Below are positions 1 to 11,445 of a DNA stretch of 64,000 nt, in pieces. How positions within the stretch are numbered: the stretch's first letter is position 1; each line of letters starts with the position of its first letter. The translations under genes and the position numbers were made by a program. A model generated the notes under the pieces. That model did no database searches. It worked only from the letters and a program-made list of their open reading frames with translations, and was not told where the DNA came from. The DNA comes from Terana coerulea. Lineage: Eukaryota; Basidiomycota; Agaricomycetes; Polyporales; Phanerochaetaceae. The DNA lies in the NCBI GenBank assembly GCA_024811115.1, contig JAKOGH010000005.1:868001-932000 (forward strand), read 5' to 3'.

Positions 1-2285
1 TAGATCTAGAGTTTTTGCAGCGCTTTGAGTACGAGGAGAAAACGTTGACGAGATTGCACACCTTGACGTTCTTGAGGACTTCTTTGTCTAGCACGGCATA
101 CATCAATTTACATACGCAGTAGTACTAGTGAGAGTACGCACTCATGATAGAGATGTCTTTCTTCATGTTTTCGCCGAGGTCGCGAGATTGATACCTCGCA
201 GAATGGGTGAACTAGACGAGGGATGTTAGACGCATACATGCATGCATCAGACAGCGCACTTACCTCGCCACCCCATTTGAAAACCAACGTCAACTTTGTG
301 AGGCTCCTTGTCTGACCAGCCTGCTTCTTCGAGTAGACAGGCTTCAGCTGTGCCTTCGTGCCAGGGAGCTCAATCTTGCTGAAAAGCGCGTTATTCAGCT
401 GCGTCAGCTTCGCGAGGTCATCGCCGTCCGCCCCGAGGCCCTTCGCCTCTTCGACCGCCGTCGCGATGAGGCTGAGCTGCTGACGCTCGCGCAGGATGAT
501 CTCCTCCTTCTCGCCGTTCAAGAGCCGCACGAACGGCTGGGTCCAGCGTTCGCCAATCGGGAAGTTGAACTTAAGCTTCTGTTTTGGCGTGCGATCAGCG
601 TGGCGGAACACGGTGACATTGGCCTTGAGTAGCCAAGTCGCTTGCGCTTCCACGGGCGCTGACTCGGCGGCACCAAGAGGGCGCTCGGGAGAAGCGGAGG
701 CATGGATGCAGAGCGAGGCGAGAATTTCAGCGGCCTTGTCTGTGCGGCCATGAGCGACATGTACAGGGTTTACGCAAATGGCTAGAGGGAGTAGGCGCAC
801 CGTAGTAGGACTCGTTTCCCTTGACGAAACTCCAGCCATTAACGTCGATGATTTGGCTGCGTCGGCCGTTGTCGCAGCGCAGCATGTCGAAGCCGCAGAC
901 CATTTGTCCAAAGCTTTCGCTTATCTTTGAGGCCCACACCTTCTCCTCGTCGCTAAGATGCGTGATGAACCTGTGCTCGAGGTATGCACCGAGGGTTTGG
1001 CGGTGTGAAATGTAAATGTGGGGAAAGAAGGGGTCAGTGTGAAGATGGTAGACAGGGGTAACCAGCGATAAACGCACCGTATCTCCTTGCCTTCAGTATT
1101 CCGCCTAACTACCCCATCTACGACTGGTGATTTGCGTGTCTCGGCGTGGGTGTAGTCTTTCCCAACAGTGTAGACTTTGATGTCCTCCGAGTTGTCCACA
1201 TCAATGAATTCCTCGTATATGTAGGAGCCATCCGTGCGAGGTTGGCTCAAGTTGGAATCTACCTCGCTCGACTTATTGCCAACCTAACAAAGATAGAAAG
1301 AAGCATGTTATAAGCGAGGCAGCCTGTCAGATAAAGTTTACTAACTTTACGGAAGAGCCGGCGTCCATGACCTCCAGGAAAGTAGATATAGACATTATGA
1401 TCTTCACCGCTGACCGGCTTCTCTACGAATGGCTTGCGCATAACCTGACCGTCTATGATGATAGAGTCCCCATCTTCACTCAGGGCTACTTCCGGGGTCA
1501 CCTGGAATCCACCAAGGGTAAGGCCGATGCGTCTCTTCATCAATGTACGGAGCTCCTCGTCAACCTTAGGCCCCCGTCTCGGGAAACCTCTAGTCTGCGG
1601 GGTGTAGGTACTCCGAGGTGGTCGAGTATGGCACCCACGAGGCGGCGGTCCCACAGCAGTGCTTGAGGTGGCAAGTCGTTGATGCAGAAAGGCTGCCTCA
1701 GCTTTACGTACGAGATAGCCTTGTCCAGTGGAAAGTCAGTAGAGAAGAAGGAAATAAGAACGTCGCATCGAGGCCAGTTCTCCACGTCTGCGAGGAGGGA
1801 TGTAAGCATAATGAAGGCTTCAGCCTCAGGTGAGAAGTCTTACCTTCATCCAGTATGACTTTGTCTCCAAAGACTTTGACGTCGATTGCCCCTCGTGCTC
1901 GTTCCACAATTCGGGTGAGAATTTCGCGCATGGCTTTAGACCTCGCCTTGACGTCCATAGCACATATTCCGAGAATTATGGGTGGCCGGACAGGGTCCGT
2001 AGCGTTGGACAGGTCTGACTGGGATCCATTGGGTGACGGCGTCGTGGACCTGTTCGTCAACCGTGAGTTGGACCGGGGGGAAATGACCAGGGGCTCTGGC
2101 GACTTGAAGAACGACATGCGCGATCTCGAACGGCTGTCGGACTGTGCTGGGCTTGGGCTGCCCGTGCTGGGGGTCTCGGACTGTCCTTTGCTCTTTGAGC
2201 GGGAGTGAAAATGGCTGGAGAAGTGGTGCATGATGAGCAAAACGGTCGGGCAGTACAGGTAGTTTTCGAGAGATATTCCCTGCAC
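1..2285 (-). CDS. VIP1: Inositol hexakisphosphate/diphosphoinositol-pentakisphosphate kinase (Vip1/Asp1), C-terminus missing
   Basis: Bifunctional inositol-pyrophosphate enzyme: an N-terminal ATP-grasp kinase makes 1-pyrophosphates and a C-terminal histidine-acid-phosphatase-like domain removes them. Reading right to left, a Ser-rich N-terminus leads into [16 protein letters not shown], then the kinase core ([67 protein letters not shown]), a linker, and the phosphatase motif [11 protein letters not shown] followed by FKWGGE and [15 protein letters not shown]. About seven exons join at GT-AG introns; the last one visible enters the left edge, so most of the phosphatase domain lies outside. 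Start taken at 2285; an in-frame ATG at 2231 is equally good. In the kinase domain the frame breaks by one base at the G/C run 1569-1575 (conserved SRDGG then PKVDEEL), so the DNA as given does not encode one continuous protein. Identity is firm; the exact N-terminus is not. Confidence 0.9.
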
Positions 2286-2626
2286 TGCCTGCGCTGGGCG
2301 TGCAGGAGAAGGGAGTGGAGCAAACGTTTACCTTTACCAGGAGGAGTGGTCGTGTGCACCCAATCATTTACTTACTCAATTCAAATGGCAAAGACCCGCG
2401 CGGGGACCCCGGAGCAGAGTGCCAGCGGTGCCATCAGTCTGCGCAGATCGGAGATGCCGGCGTCTGAGAAGTGAGCCATTTTTGCGGCGCTGGACGAGTG
2501 CGATGACCGAATGCGCGATTTGTTGGACAAACCCCAGGAGGTATATTTCCGGGCCCAGGATGGACAAATCCCGTCGCCTTTACGCTTCGCTTACCCTGCG
2601 CCTTCGCGGCAACCAACAATCCAACC
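2286..2626. promoter_or_regulatory. Short divergent intergenic region between VIP1 and CCC2
   Basis: About 340 bases separate the two divergent start codons, so both 5' leaders and core promoters must lie here. I see no clear TATA box. Short open frames here resemble neither gene. The boundaries depend on the chosen starts (2285 or 2231 on the left, 2627 or 2708 on the right). Confidence 0.5.
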
Positions 2627-5600
2627 ATGGCCGCCAGTCCTATATATGCTCGCAGGCCCTCGGCTAGGCCTCTGCCAACTCTACAGGCTCGCAGGAGCAC
2701 CTACGCCATGCCCTCGACCAGCGACGAGGTAGTCACGACCGTCTTCGTCTCCAACCTTCACTGCAGCAGGTACGTCGTGCCTTCATACCACTCCAGCACA
2801 GCCCGAATTTTAATGGGCTTCCCCAAGCTGTGTTCGGACGATCCAGGACGCACTGTCCTCTCTTTCGCCTCCGCCAACCGCCGTGGACGTGTCTATTGTT
2901 ACCCAGACCGTCACTGCCCGCCATTCGCAGAAGCTCAAGCCCAGCAGCATAAGGGCCGCTATCGACGACGCTGGCTTTGACATTGTCGCGACACCGGACG
3001 AGGTCGAGCACCACCAGTCGTTCACCGGTAGTATCTCGCGTCTGCCGCCGACACTCACCCGAAAGCACCTCAAGCACATCCAACAATGCCCACAATGTCA
3101 ATACGAGCAGAGCAACCCCTCGTCTCGTGAGCCTGAGCGGGACAAGCTCGGTGAAGACACGCTTGTGCCGGAATTAACCCAATTCAAAGATGTCGAGGCA
3201 ACTGCGGTCGCGGAGAAGCAACGTGAAGACTCGACAACATCCACGCCGACCATTTTCGCCGCCGCGGTCCCACAGGGTCCCTACTATGTGACGTTATCCA
3301 TTGGCGGGATGACATGCGCATCCTGCTCCAACACGCTGACTCGCATTGTCTCCGACCTCCGCGGCGTCTCGGACGTTGTCGTCAATCTGTTGGCAAACTC
3401 TGCGACTGCGACGGTGGATGACAAACGGCGCGTTCAAGAAATTTTACAGGCCGTCGACGACGCCGGCTTCGAAGGCGATGTCGTCAGCGTCGAGCCGCCC
3501 AAGATGGCGTCCGCGACGCGTCGGGAACCTTCGAGACGCCAGTCCGAAGGGCCCTTCCGCCTGACTCTTTCTGTCGGCGGCATGACTTGCGCGGCATGCA
3601 CCAACACCGTCACGGGTCTGGCTTCCGACGTGCCTGGTGTATCCGACGTCGTCGTCAGTCTCATCGGCAAGTCCGCCACCGCGACCGTAGAGCGGAAGGA
3701 GCTTGCCGATCAGCTGGTGGAGGCCATCGAGGATGCTGGGTACGATGCGCAAATTTTCTCCTTGGAGCCAGTGTATGCAGAACCCAGCGAGCCTTCAGGC
3801 CCCCGCACTGTCAGCCTTCGCATCGACGGCATGTTCTGCCAGTAAGTCAATTACATTCGATAATGTTTTCTCGCACAGTGCTGACGTAGTCTATCAGACA
3901 CTGTCCCCAGAAGGTCATGTCTTTACTGCAACATCTGGAGTCTTGTTTCACCGTCGAGAAGCCGCTCACCACATATACCGACCCTATTATCCGTCTCTCG
4001 TATATGCCTTCTCCTCCTGACTTTACCATAAGGACCATCATAGATGCCATTAATTCTCCTACCGCTGCATCATCCCACCCGTTCACGGCGACCATATACC
4101 ACCCGCCCACCCTTGAAGAGCGCGCACGGTACATGCAAACCCGCGAGCAGCGCGGCCTACTCCGCCGTCTCTTCTTCTCGGTCGTCTTTGCTATACCCAC
4201 CTTCATCATCGGCGTCGTGTACATGAGCCTCGTCCCTCAGACGAACTCGACGCGCATGTGGTGGATGCATCCCATCTGGTCAGGCAATGCGTCCAGAGTC
4301 GAGTGGGCGCTATTCTTCCTCGCTACGCCTGTTATGTTCTACAGCGCGGGGATCTTCCACCGGCGGAGTCTGAAGGAGATCTGGGCATTATGGAAGAGAG
4401 GCAGCCGCGTACCCGTTTGGAAGCGGTTTGTTCGGTTTGGGAGTATGAACATGCTGGTATCGAGTGGCGTCGCCGTGGCGTACTTTGCCTCGATAGCTCT
4501 TCTCGCGCTAGCGGCTTCTCAGGAACCTTCGCCGACTGGCATGGGCGACTCTACGACGTACTTTGACTCGGTAGTGCTTCTGACAATGTTCCTCTTAGCT
4601 GGTGAGTAATTTTTTGTACAGTCTCTCGCGCATGTATGCTAAGTAATTCATTTCGCAGGGCGTTACCTCGAGGCTTACAGCAAAGGCCACACAGCGGACG
4701 CCATTACAGCCCTAGGAAAGCTTCGACCCACCACAGCTCTTCTAGTATCTCCGTCGTCCTCTGCATCTCAAAGCGACGGCGCTTCACCCAGGCTAACTTT
4801 GATCGACTCCACTGATCCCGAGAAAGGCGCTATCAGCGTCGTGGAGTCCGAGGCTGCTTCAATCATGAAGCAAGGTATACGCTCGTCAGTGGAGCGTATC
4901 CCCGCTGACCTCCTTGAGGTGGGCGACGTCGTACGCGTCCAGCACGGCTCGACGCCTCCGGCGGACGGTACTCTCGCCAACGTCGACGGCGAACATGCCT
5001 CGTTCGATGAGAGCTCTTTGACGGGAGAGAGCCGCCTGGTGAAGAAGGTGGCTGGAGACAGTGTCTTCGTCGGCACCATTAACCGTGGCGCGATGGTGGA
5101 TGTGAAGGTGGACGCCATCGGTGGAGAGACGATGTACGTGTCCGACAGATCTCCATTAGAGGATTCAGTCTCAATGCTGAGCCATGTCTAGGCTGGACCA
5201 CGTCGTCAAGGTTGTCCGTGAGGGCCAGACCAAGCGGGCTCCAATCGAACGGGTGGCCGACATCATCACTGGCTACTTCGTGCCCGTCGTGACCCTGTTG
5301 GCGATCATCACTTGGGTCGTCTGGCTCGCGCTCGGGTACGGTGGCGCGCTCCCGCCCGACTACCTGGACATCCCCGTCGGTGGCTGGAGTGAGTTCCTCC
5401 CGCATTCCGTGAGCTTGCGCCGCTAACTCTCGCGGCTTCGCGCAGCTGTCTGGTCCCTCGAATTTGCGATCGCGGTCTTTGTCGTCGCGTGTCCCTGTGG
5501 CATCGGGCTGGCGGCCCCCACCGCGCTTCTCGTGGGCTCGGGCCTCGCGGCCAAGTTCGGCATCCTCGTCCGCGGCGGCGGCGAGGCCTTCCAGGAAGCG

Positions 5601-7017
5601 GCGCAGCTCGACCTCGTCGTCTTCGACAAGACCGGCACGCTCACCGAGGGCGGCGATCCCCGCGTGGTGGACGAGGCGCTCCTGCCGTGCGCCTGGCCAC
5701 GCGCGGTGCTCCTCGGCGTCGCGGCTGAACTCGAGGCCGCGAGCACCCATCCTTTAGCCAGCGCGGTCCGGGCGCACTGCGCCGCGCGCGGTGCCTCGCC
5801 CCAGGCCGGCGCGGCGCTGCGCGAGACGGCGGGCCGCGGGCTCGCGGGCGACTTCGCGGCGCTGGGCTGTCAGGCCGTCATCGGCAACGAGGCATGGATG
5901 ACTGAGCACGGTCTCACCGTCGACGGCACGCTGGACGCACGGCTTGGTGCCTGGAAGGCCGAGGGGCACAGCGTCGTGCTACTCGCGCTGCGGAGGTCCG
6001 TTCAAGGTTCGAGTGCGGGGGAGGACCGCCCTGCGGGCGACGCGTTTGAAATGTGTGCCGCGTTTGCCGTCGCGGACCCCTTGCGCGTGGAAGCGGCTGC
6101 CGTGGTGGCTCAGCTGCATGCCCAGGGCATAAGCACCTGGATGATCTCCGGCGACAATCCCGTCACGGCCAAGGCAGTCGCGCGGAAAGTGGGCATTGCA
6201 GAGACAAACGTGATTGCTGGGGTGCTTCCGCACGAGAAGGTAGGAATGCATCGTCTCCATACTTGCACTGTTCCAATATATTCAAACCGCCCTGTGCAGG
6301 CTCTGAAAGTCCAATGGTTACAGAAAGTGGGCATGAAGAGGCAGCCTAGCCGCTGGCAGCGTCTCATCGGCGGTCGTAGACTGAACAAGCGATGCATCGT
6401 GGCGATGGTGGGGGATGGCATAAACGATGCTCCGGTACGTAACCTCTCTGTATACAAGAACCCCCTCCACAGCGTACTCACGGTGACATCAGGCGTTGAG
6501 CGCCGCAGATGTGGGCATCGCAATTGGCTCTGGCAGTAAGCTTTATTCCTCGATCATCATGGTCCCTCTGCCTGTCTAACAAGCACCTGTCCGCCAGGCG
6601 ACGTGGCGATATCTAGCGCGTCCTTCATATTGGTCTCCTCTCAGCTAAAGAGCTTGTTGACCCTGATCGACTTGTCGCGGACCGTCTTCGCCCGCGTGCA
6701 GTTCAACTTTGTGAGTGCCCGCGCGTGCCTCGCCTGCTGTGTCGGGTCTGAGCTTGTTCATGCTTCTAGCTGTGGGCATCTGTCTACAACGCCATCGCGC
6801 TCCCGATCGCGGCGGGGGTCGTCTACCCTGCAGCGCATCATCCACGCCTCGCCCCTGTACGTACCCACTTTCATTAATCAGCTGCGAAGCGTGGTGGCTG
6901 ACATATTCTTCGCAGGTGTGGGCCTCGCTGGCCATGGCGCTCTCGTCCGTTTCGGTCGTCTGCAGCTCGCTGCTGTTGAAATTGTACCGGGAGCCATCCA
7001 TTTCTCTTTCAAGTTGA
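2627..7017 (+). CDS. CCC2: Copper-transporting P1B-type ATPase (Ccc2-like), four N-terminal metal-binding domains
   Basis: Pumps Cu(I) into the late secretory pathway for loading cuproenzymes, by family. Exons joined across introns at 2770-2827, 3842-3897, 4602-4658 and later give four heavy-metal-associated domains with CxxC pairs: NLHCSSC, GMTCASC, GMTCAAC and GMFCQHC. Then follow membrane helices, the actuator TGES loop (in SSLTGESRL), the CPC helix (ACPCGIGLAAPTALLVG), the phosphorylation site FDKTGTLT, the conserved HP pair (ASTHPLA), a hinge VGDGINDAP and two final helices ending KLYREPSISLSS. All hallmark residues are present and no frame correction was needed. ATG 2627 has a strong context (CCAACCATGG); ATG 2708 is in frame and close to the first metal-binding domain, so either could be used. 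The gene is convergent with GCP3 (459 bases between stops). Copper rather than zinc specificity follows from CPC plus CxxC domains. Confidence 0.93.
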
Positions 7018-7476
7018 GGGCCACATGAGCAGCAGTCCAATAGTGCATTTGTATCCATAGTTACTTATGTATCACCACTCCTTGTACATACACCGTTCCA
7101 TGCTATTCTCAATGCGTGCATCCCTGGAGAGCCCCCTGGCCGAACCGTGATACTGGTGCACCGGTAACTTACTCCCTCGTGGCTGCGAGTGCCTGCAAAG
7201 GCTTTCACAGAGCAAACTCCGCCGAAAGGTGAACTGCGGATTCTGCGCATGTCAATACAAACGGCCCTGCTGCCTGAAGAGATAGGCAGCGCGTCCAGCC
7301 AGGCCGAGCACCCACCCCGATTGCGTTGCGTCAACACAGCCCGAGCACCCCTCGCCCCACCCTCGCCTGCGCCACCGTTCCGGCCGACAGGCGTAAAACG
7401 TTCGACAGGGGACGCCTGCCCCCTTCCTGCCACCGGTGCGCCGTCCCGCTCGCAGCGCGACGTGCCGTGGGCAGGC
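7018..7476. other. Convergent 3' flanks of CCC2 and GCP3
   Basis: No gene recognised. This stretch holds the two facing 3' untranslated regions. Open frames through it are low-complexity GC-rich shadows. Confidence 0.6.
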
Positions 7477-10400
7477 TCACGCCTTGGCTTGCGGCGCCGC
7501 CTGCTCGCGCCGCGCGCGGTAGAAGTCGGAGAACGAGAGGCGGACGGCGAGGAAGCGGCAGTCGAGGTCCGCGTGGCCCTGCAGGCCCTGCACGATCGCC
7601 TGCGCGCGCTCGGAAAACTGGCCGCCGTACGCGTGCACGCGCCGCAGAATGTCCGGCAGCGCGTCCGCGCCGGGGCGCGCGCTGCCGCCTGTGTAGATGC
7701 CCTGCGTTACCGCGCGCGTGAGCGGAGAACGAGAGAACGAATAAAAGGGCGTACGCGTTCGTGGTCCCGGGCGGCGTCGCGTCGCGCGGACTCGGAGAGG
7801 CAGTAGTTGTAGAAGTCGTCCTGGCGAGTGTCAGCGCGCGCCGCGAGTGCGAGGGGAAAGTCAGCGGCGCACCATCGCTTCCTTGAATTGCAGAATCGTG
7901 CCGAAGAGCTCGCGGGCCTGGTGCAGGAGCGCCTCCTCGCGGCCGGCCTTGGGGCTCAGCATAAGCACCTTCTTGACCATGCGATCGAGGTACGCGCGGT
8001 GCGCGTCGATGAGCGCGTCGAGGTCGCCCTCCTTCTTGCTGACGAACTCGAGCAGCACCTTCCACGAGCACTCGATCACCTCGAGCTGACAGTATGCCTC
8101 CGTCTGCCGGATGAAGTGGATCATCTCCGCCATCAGGATGCGGATGCGGTGCCACTCGTGGCTTAGTTCTGGCGCGGAGGGGCGTCAGCCGCGGTGAAGG
8201 AACACAAAAGGTCGAATTACCTGGAATGCGCAGGAAAGTCCTTGTGCCGCCTGACACTCTCATCCAACCCTTACTCAGGGTGCTCCCAACACGCTTTATC
8301 TTCCACAAGTGGTTGAACAACTTGAGGTACTTCACCATTGACTCCGAGTCGATCACCGTATCAATCGGCGCATCCACTTTGTACTCCAAGGTGAACACGT
8401 CCCAGCCCATCTCGCCGTGCGAGTACTCTAGCATGCGAGCGTCCAGCCGACGTACGACGTCCGGCGGGTCATACTGGGCGCTCGACTGGCGCACGGCGGT
8501 CTCGAGCGTCGCGGTGAGGTTGTGGCGGTAGAGCGTGTTGGCCGGCCGCGAGAGATTCGGGCTGCGTGTACGTCAGTGCAGGCCTCTGTGGGGGCGACGG
8601 CGTGGACTCACGCGAGCGATTCCATGAGCTGATCGGCAAAGTCACCGTGTCCGAGCAGCAGATAGTGCTTGAGCGCATGCAGGTGGTGCAGCAGGCCGTA
8701 CTTCTCGAAGAAGATGTCGAAGAGGCGGCGGCTCGCGATCTGGTACGCGGTATCGATCGACCGCTCAAGGCCCGCGATGTCGCTGTACTGCAGTGCTGAA
8801 CAGAGTTAGGCACGCAGCGGACGACAGGCTCGCAGCGCGGGGCTCACTTCCACCGGTGTTGCTCAGCTTCTCCCGCGTCGCGACCCAGTCGCTGTCCTGG
8901 CAGCTGTACCGTATGAAGTTCAGGCTCTTCCCGGTCGAAAAGATCTGTCACACGTCAGTGGGCCAGGACGGCACCGGCGCCGTTCCCACGCACGCACCTT
9001 GCGCCCGAACGCCTCCCCCCACGAACGCGGGCAGCATCTCCTTTTGGAACTGGTACTTGCCCTCCCAGAGCTTGCGCCCGAGTTCGCGCTCGCCGCCGAG
9101 CTCCTCGCCCTCGCCCAGCCCGCCGAAGCCACCGTCGCCGCCGAGCTGGCCGCTCGACGACTGCTGCACGTACTGCAGGTGCGCGAGCTCGGGGTCGACG
9201 GCGACGAAGAACTCGGCGAACGGGTCGTGCAGTTCGCCAGAGAACAACCACCTGTGGAGCGTGACGAAGAACGGCTTCGACACCTGTGGCGGATGAGCAG
9301 GCGACACGGCGGAGATGAACAGGTTCTTCACCTCTTCTAACAGCTGGTCCGTAAACTTGCGCACAAATGGGTCTCCATTGTCAGCGTATCCATGGATCAA
9401 ATTCACCAGGGCACCCCCGTGCGTGTCTTGCAGATCGCCCAATTAGTTGATGCTATATCTGGGCAATGTGAGACAGACCGACCTCTGGCGCCTTCGACGC
9501 ATACACTCATCATTCGCATCCGCAATCGCCACTCCTGTATCCAGACATCGAGGCGTTTCAGCGTCAGGCCTGTCTCCTCTTGGTGGATTGAGTTGAGCTC
9601 CTCCGCGGCGTCACCGAGGTCCTCGGATGCCCGGCTACTAGACATTTGCGATTCGAGGACAGCGATGAGCCTGTAGTACTCTGTCAGCTGGGATTGCAGA
9701 TGATGACACAGGCTTTGTTCGATCATGCCAATTCCCGCTTTGCCTTCACGTTCCCGGACGAAGGTGTCGATACGTAAGTACAGATATCCGACCTCGGCAA
9801 GTCGGAGTATGAGCGTCCTCGTTGGCGCTGGTATAATGGATCGCTGGACGTAATGTCGTATATAGTTAGCAGCGAGGCACAGTTGCACAAAGGGACTAAC
9901 CGGATCCTCCTTGAAGATGAGCTGATTCGAGTCGGGGTCCTTGGCCGACGCAAACTGCACATGTTTCCCAGAAATCCCTTGCAAGAGATAAAGGGTATCA
10001 CGAAGCAGCAGGCTCTCTGATAAATGTGGTCGATCTGCCCGCCCAATTCATCAGAGAATACACCGATGTGGGACCTGGTGGCAACGGACCAATCTTCGAT
10101 CGGTACTCGCGGAGGATATCAGCCCTGGATTTGCCTCTGTGCGTGCGGGTGGACGGGGAAGGCTCGGCGGGCGTGGTAGTACCCGACCGGTGCCGCGACT
10201 CGCGGCGCGGCTGTGGCGGGAGGGTGAGAGCAGGTAGTGGCGCGGGACTTCGTGAGGACGGCGACGCGGTGAGAGCTTGCAGAAAGGACAAAGACGCATG
10301 CTTCCTGGACAAGACTGGCTAGCATAGAGATAAATTATGGTACCGAACAAGCCACGGAAGTCTTACCTGCTCTAGAAGACGCGCCAGCAGGTTGGAAAAT

Positions 10401-10997
10401 CGGAGGGCGGGCACGCCGTTTGGTGAGGTACGCAGCACTGGAATGTGATGTGTGATTAGAGACGACAGCTACAGAGAAATAGAGGACTGACAGTGCCGCT
10501 TAATCGAATCAGCCAGGTGGCCAATATCCGCCTCTGAGCTCTGGCCTATGTGACTTTGTACGGAGAGTTTCAGAAGCACGTCGTGAGTGGGACGCGTGCC
10601 AAGCGAACGCGCACCACTGTGTTGCTGTGAATTACCTGGTGATGATCTCGCCGCAGTGGGCGACGAGCTCGTCCCTGAGGTCGGCGTCGTGACGTGCATG
10701 GGGAACGAGCGCGCAGACGAGCTGATCGAGGTTGGCGGCCATGTCGGCGGCGGCGGCGTTGTCGTCGACGAACTTGGTGAAGGACGAGTCTGGACGCGAT
10801 CGGCGGGAGTGGCTTTGTTGGTCCCACGGGGGTTGGTGCCGGGCTGAGACCGCTCGGCAAGGCTCGGCCGGCATCCCGGGCAGGCGCCGGCGCGGACCCT
10901 GAGGTGCCGTTGCGGCAGGAGCGAGAGCGAAAGTTGGCGTGCCCTGGCTGTCCTTGTTCCTAACCTCCATCGTCTGCAACCTCTCGGAAGAATGCAT
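7477..10997 (-). CDS. GCP3: Gamma-tubulin complex component 3 (GCP3/Spc98 family)
   Basis: Structural subunit of the gamma-tubulin complex that nucleates microtubules at spindle pole bodies. From right to left the joined exons give a short helical N-terminal part, a linker, then the GRIP1 region (RDTLYLLQGISGKHVQF; HLQSQLTEYYRLIAVLESQM; LIHGYADNGDPFVRKFTDQL; LHRWLFSGELHDPFAEFFV; GKYQFQKEMLPAFVG), then GRIP2 (LLGHGDFADQLMESLA; WDVFTLEYKVDAPIDTVI; YLKLFNHLWKIKRV; EMIHFIRQTEAYCQLEVIEC) and the C-terminal LSFSDFYRARREQ. The order and the WDVF...NHLWK block match GCP3 rather than GCP2. The stop (TGA) is at 7477-7479 on the reverse strand. The first exons (about 10,450-11,000) are weakly conserved, so the start at 10,997 is provisional. 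Divergent from the acyl-CoA-synthetase-like gene. Confidence 0.88.
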
Positions 10998-11445
10998 GCA
11001 TGGGACCGCACCGCTCCCAGCCTCGACCCCAGCGTCGCAGACTGCAGCCGCGGCAGCGCCTGGTTCTTGAGCTTGAACACCGACGCCAGCATCTGATGTT
11101 CAAATGCTACCAGGACGATAGCCAGGGCCGCCCCTGCACCGCCGCTTCCATCAGCAGCGAGTGCCTGCAATAATACAAATGAACGGTCGGGTCAATCGCA
11201 GGCGGCGTATCTCCTCGGGTTTGCGGCCTGCCAATGACATCCCCGCCTTCCTGCGTCGTGGCGCCACTCGCAGCATCTCGAGGTAAATCTGGCCATCACT
11301 GCCCGCGCATTCTTCCTCACGCATACAGCCAGCTTTTCGCGCCAGCCGAGGGTATATCAGTCCCGGGCCTCGCTAGCCATGCCCGGCACTCCTCTCTGCT
11401 TCGACTCCCCGGGCCCTCTGCTTCCCGTGCTCGCCCAACGTTAAT

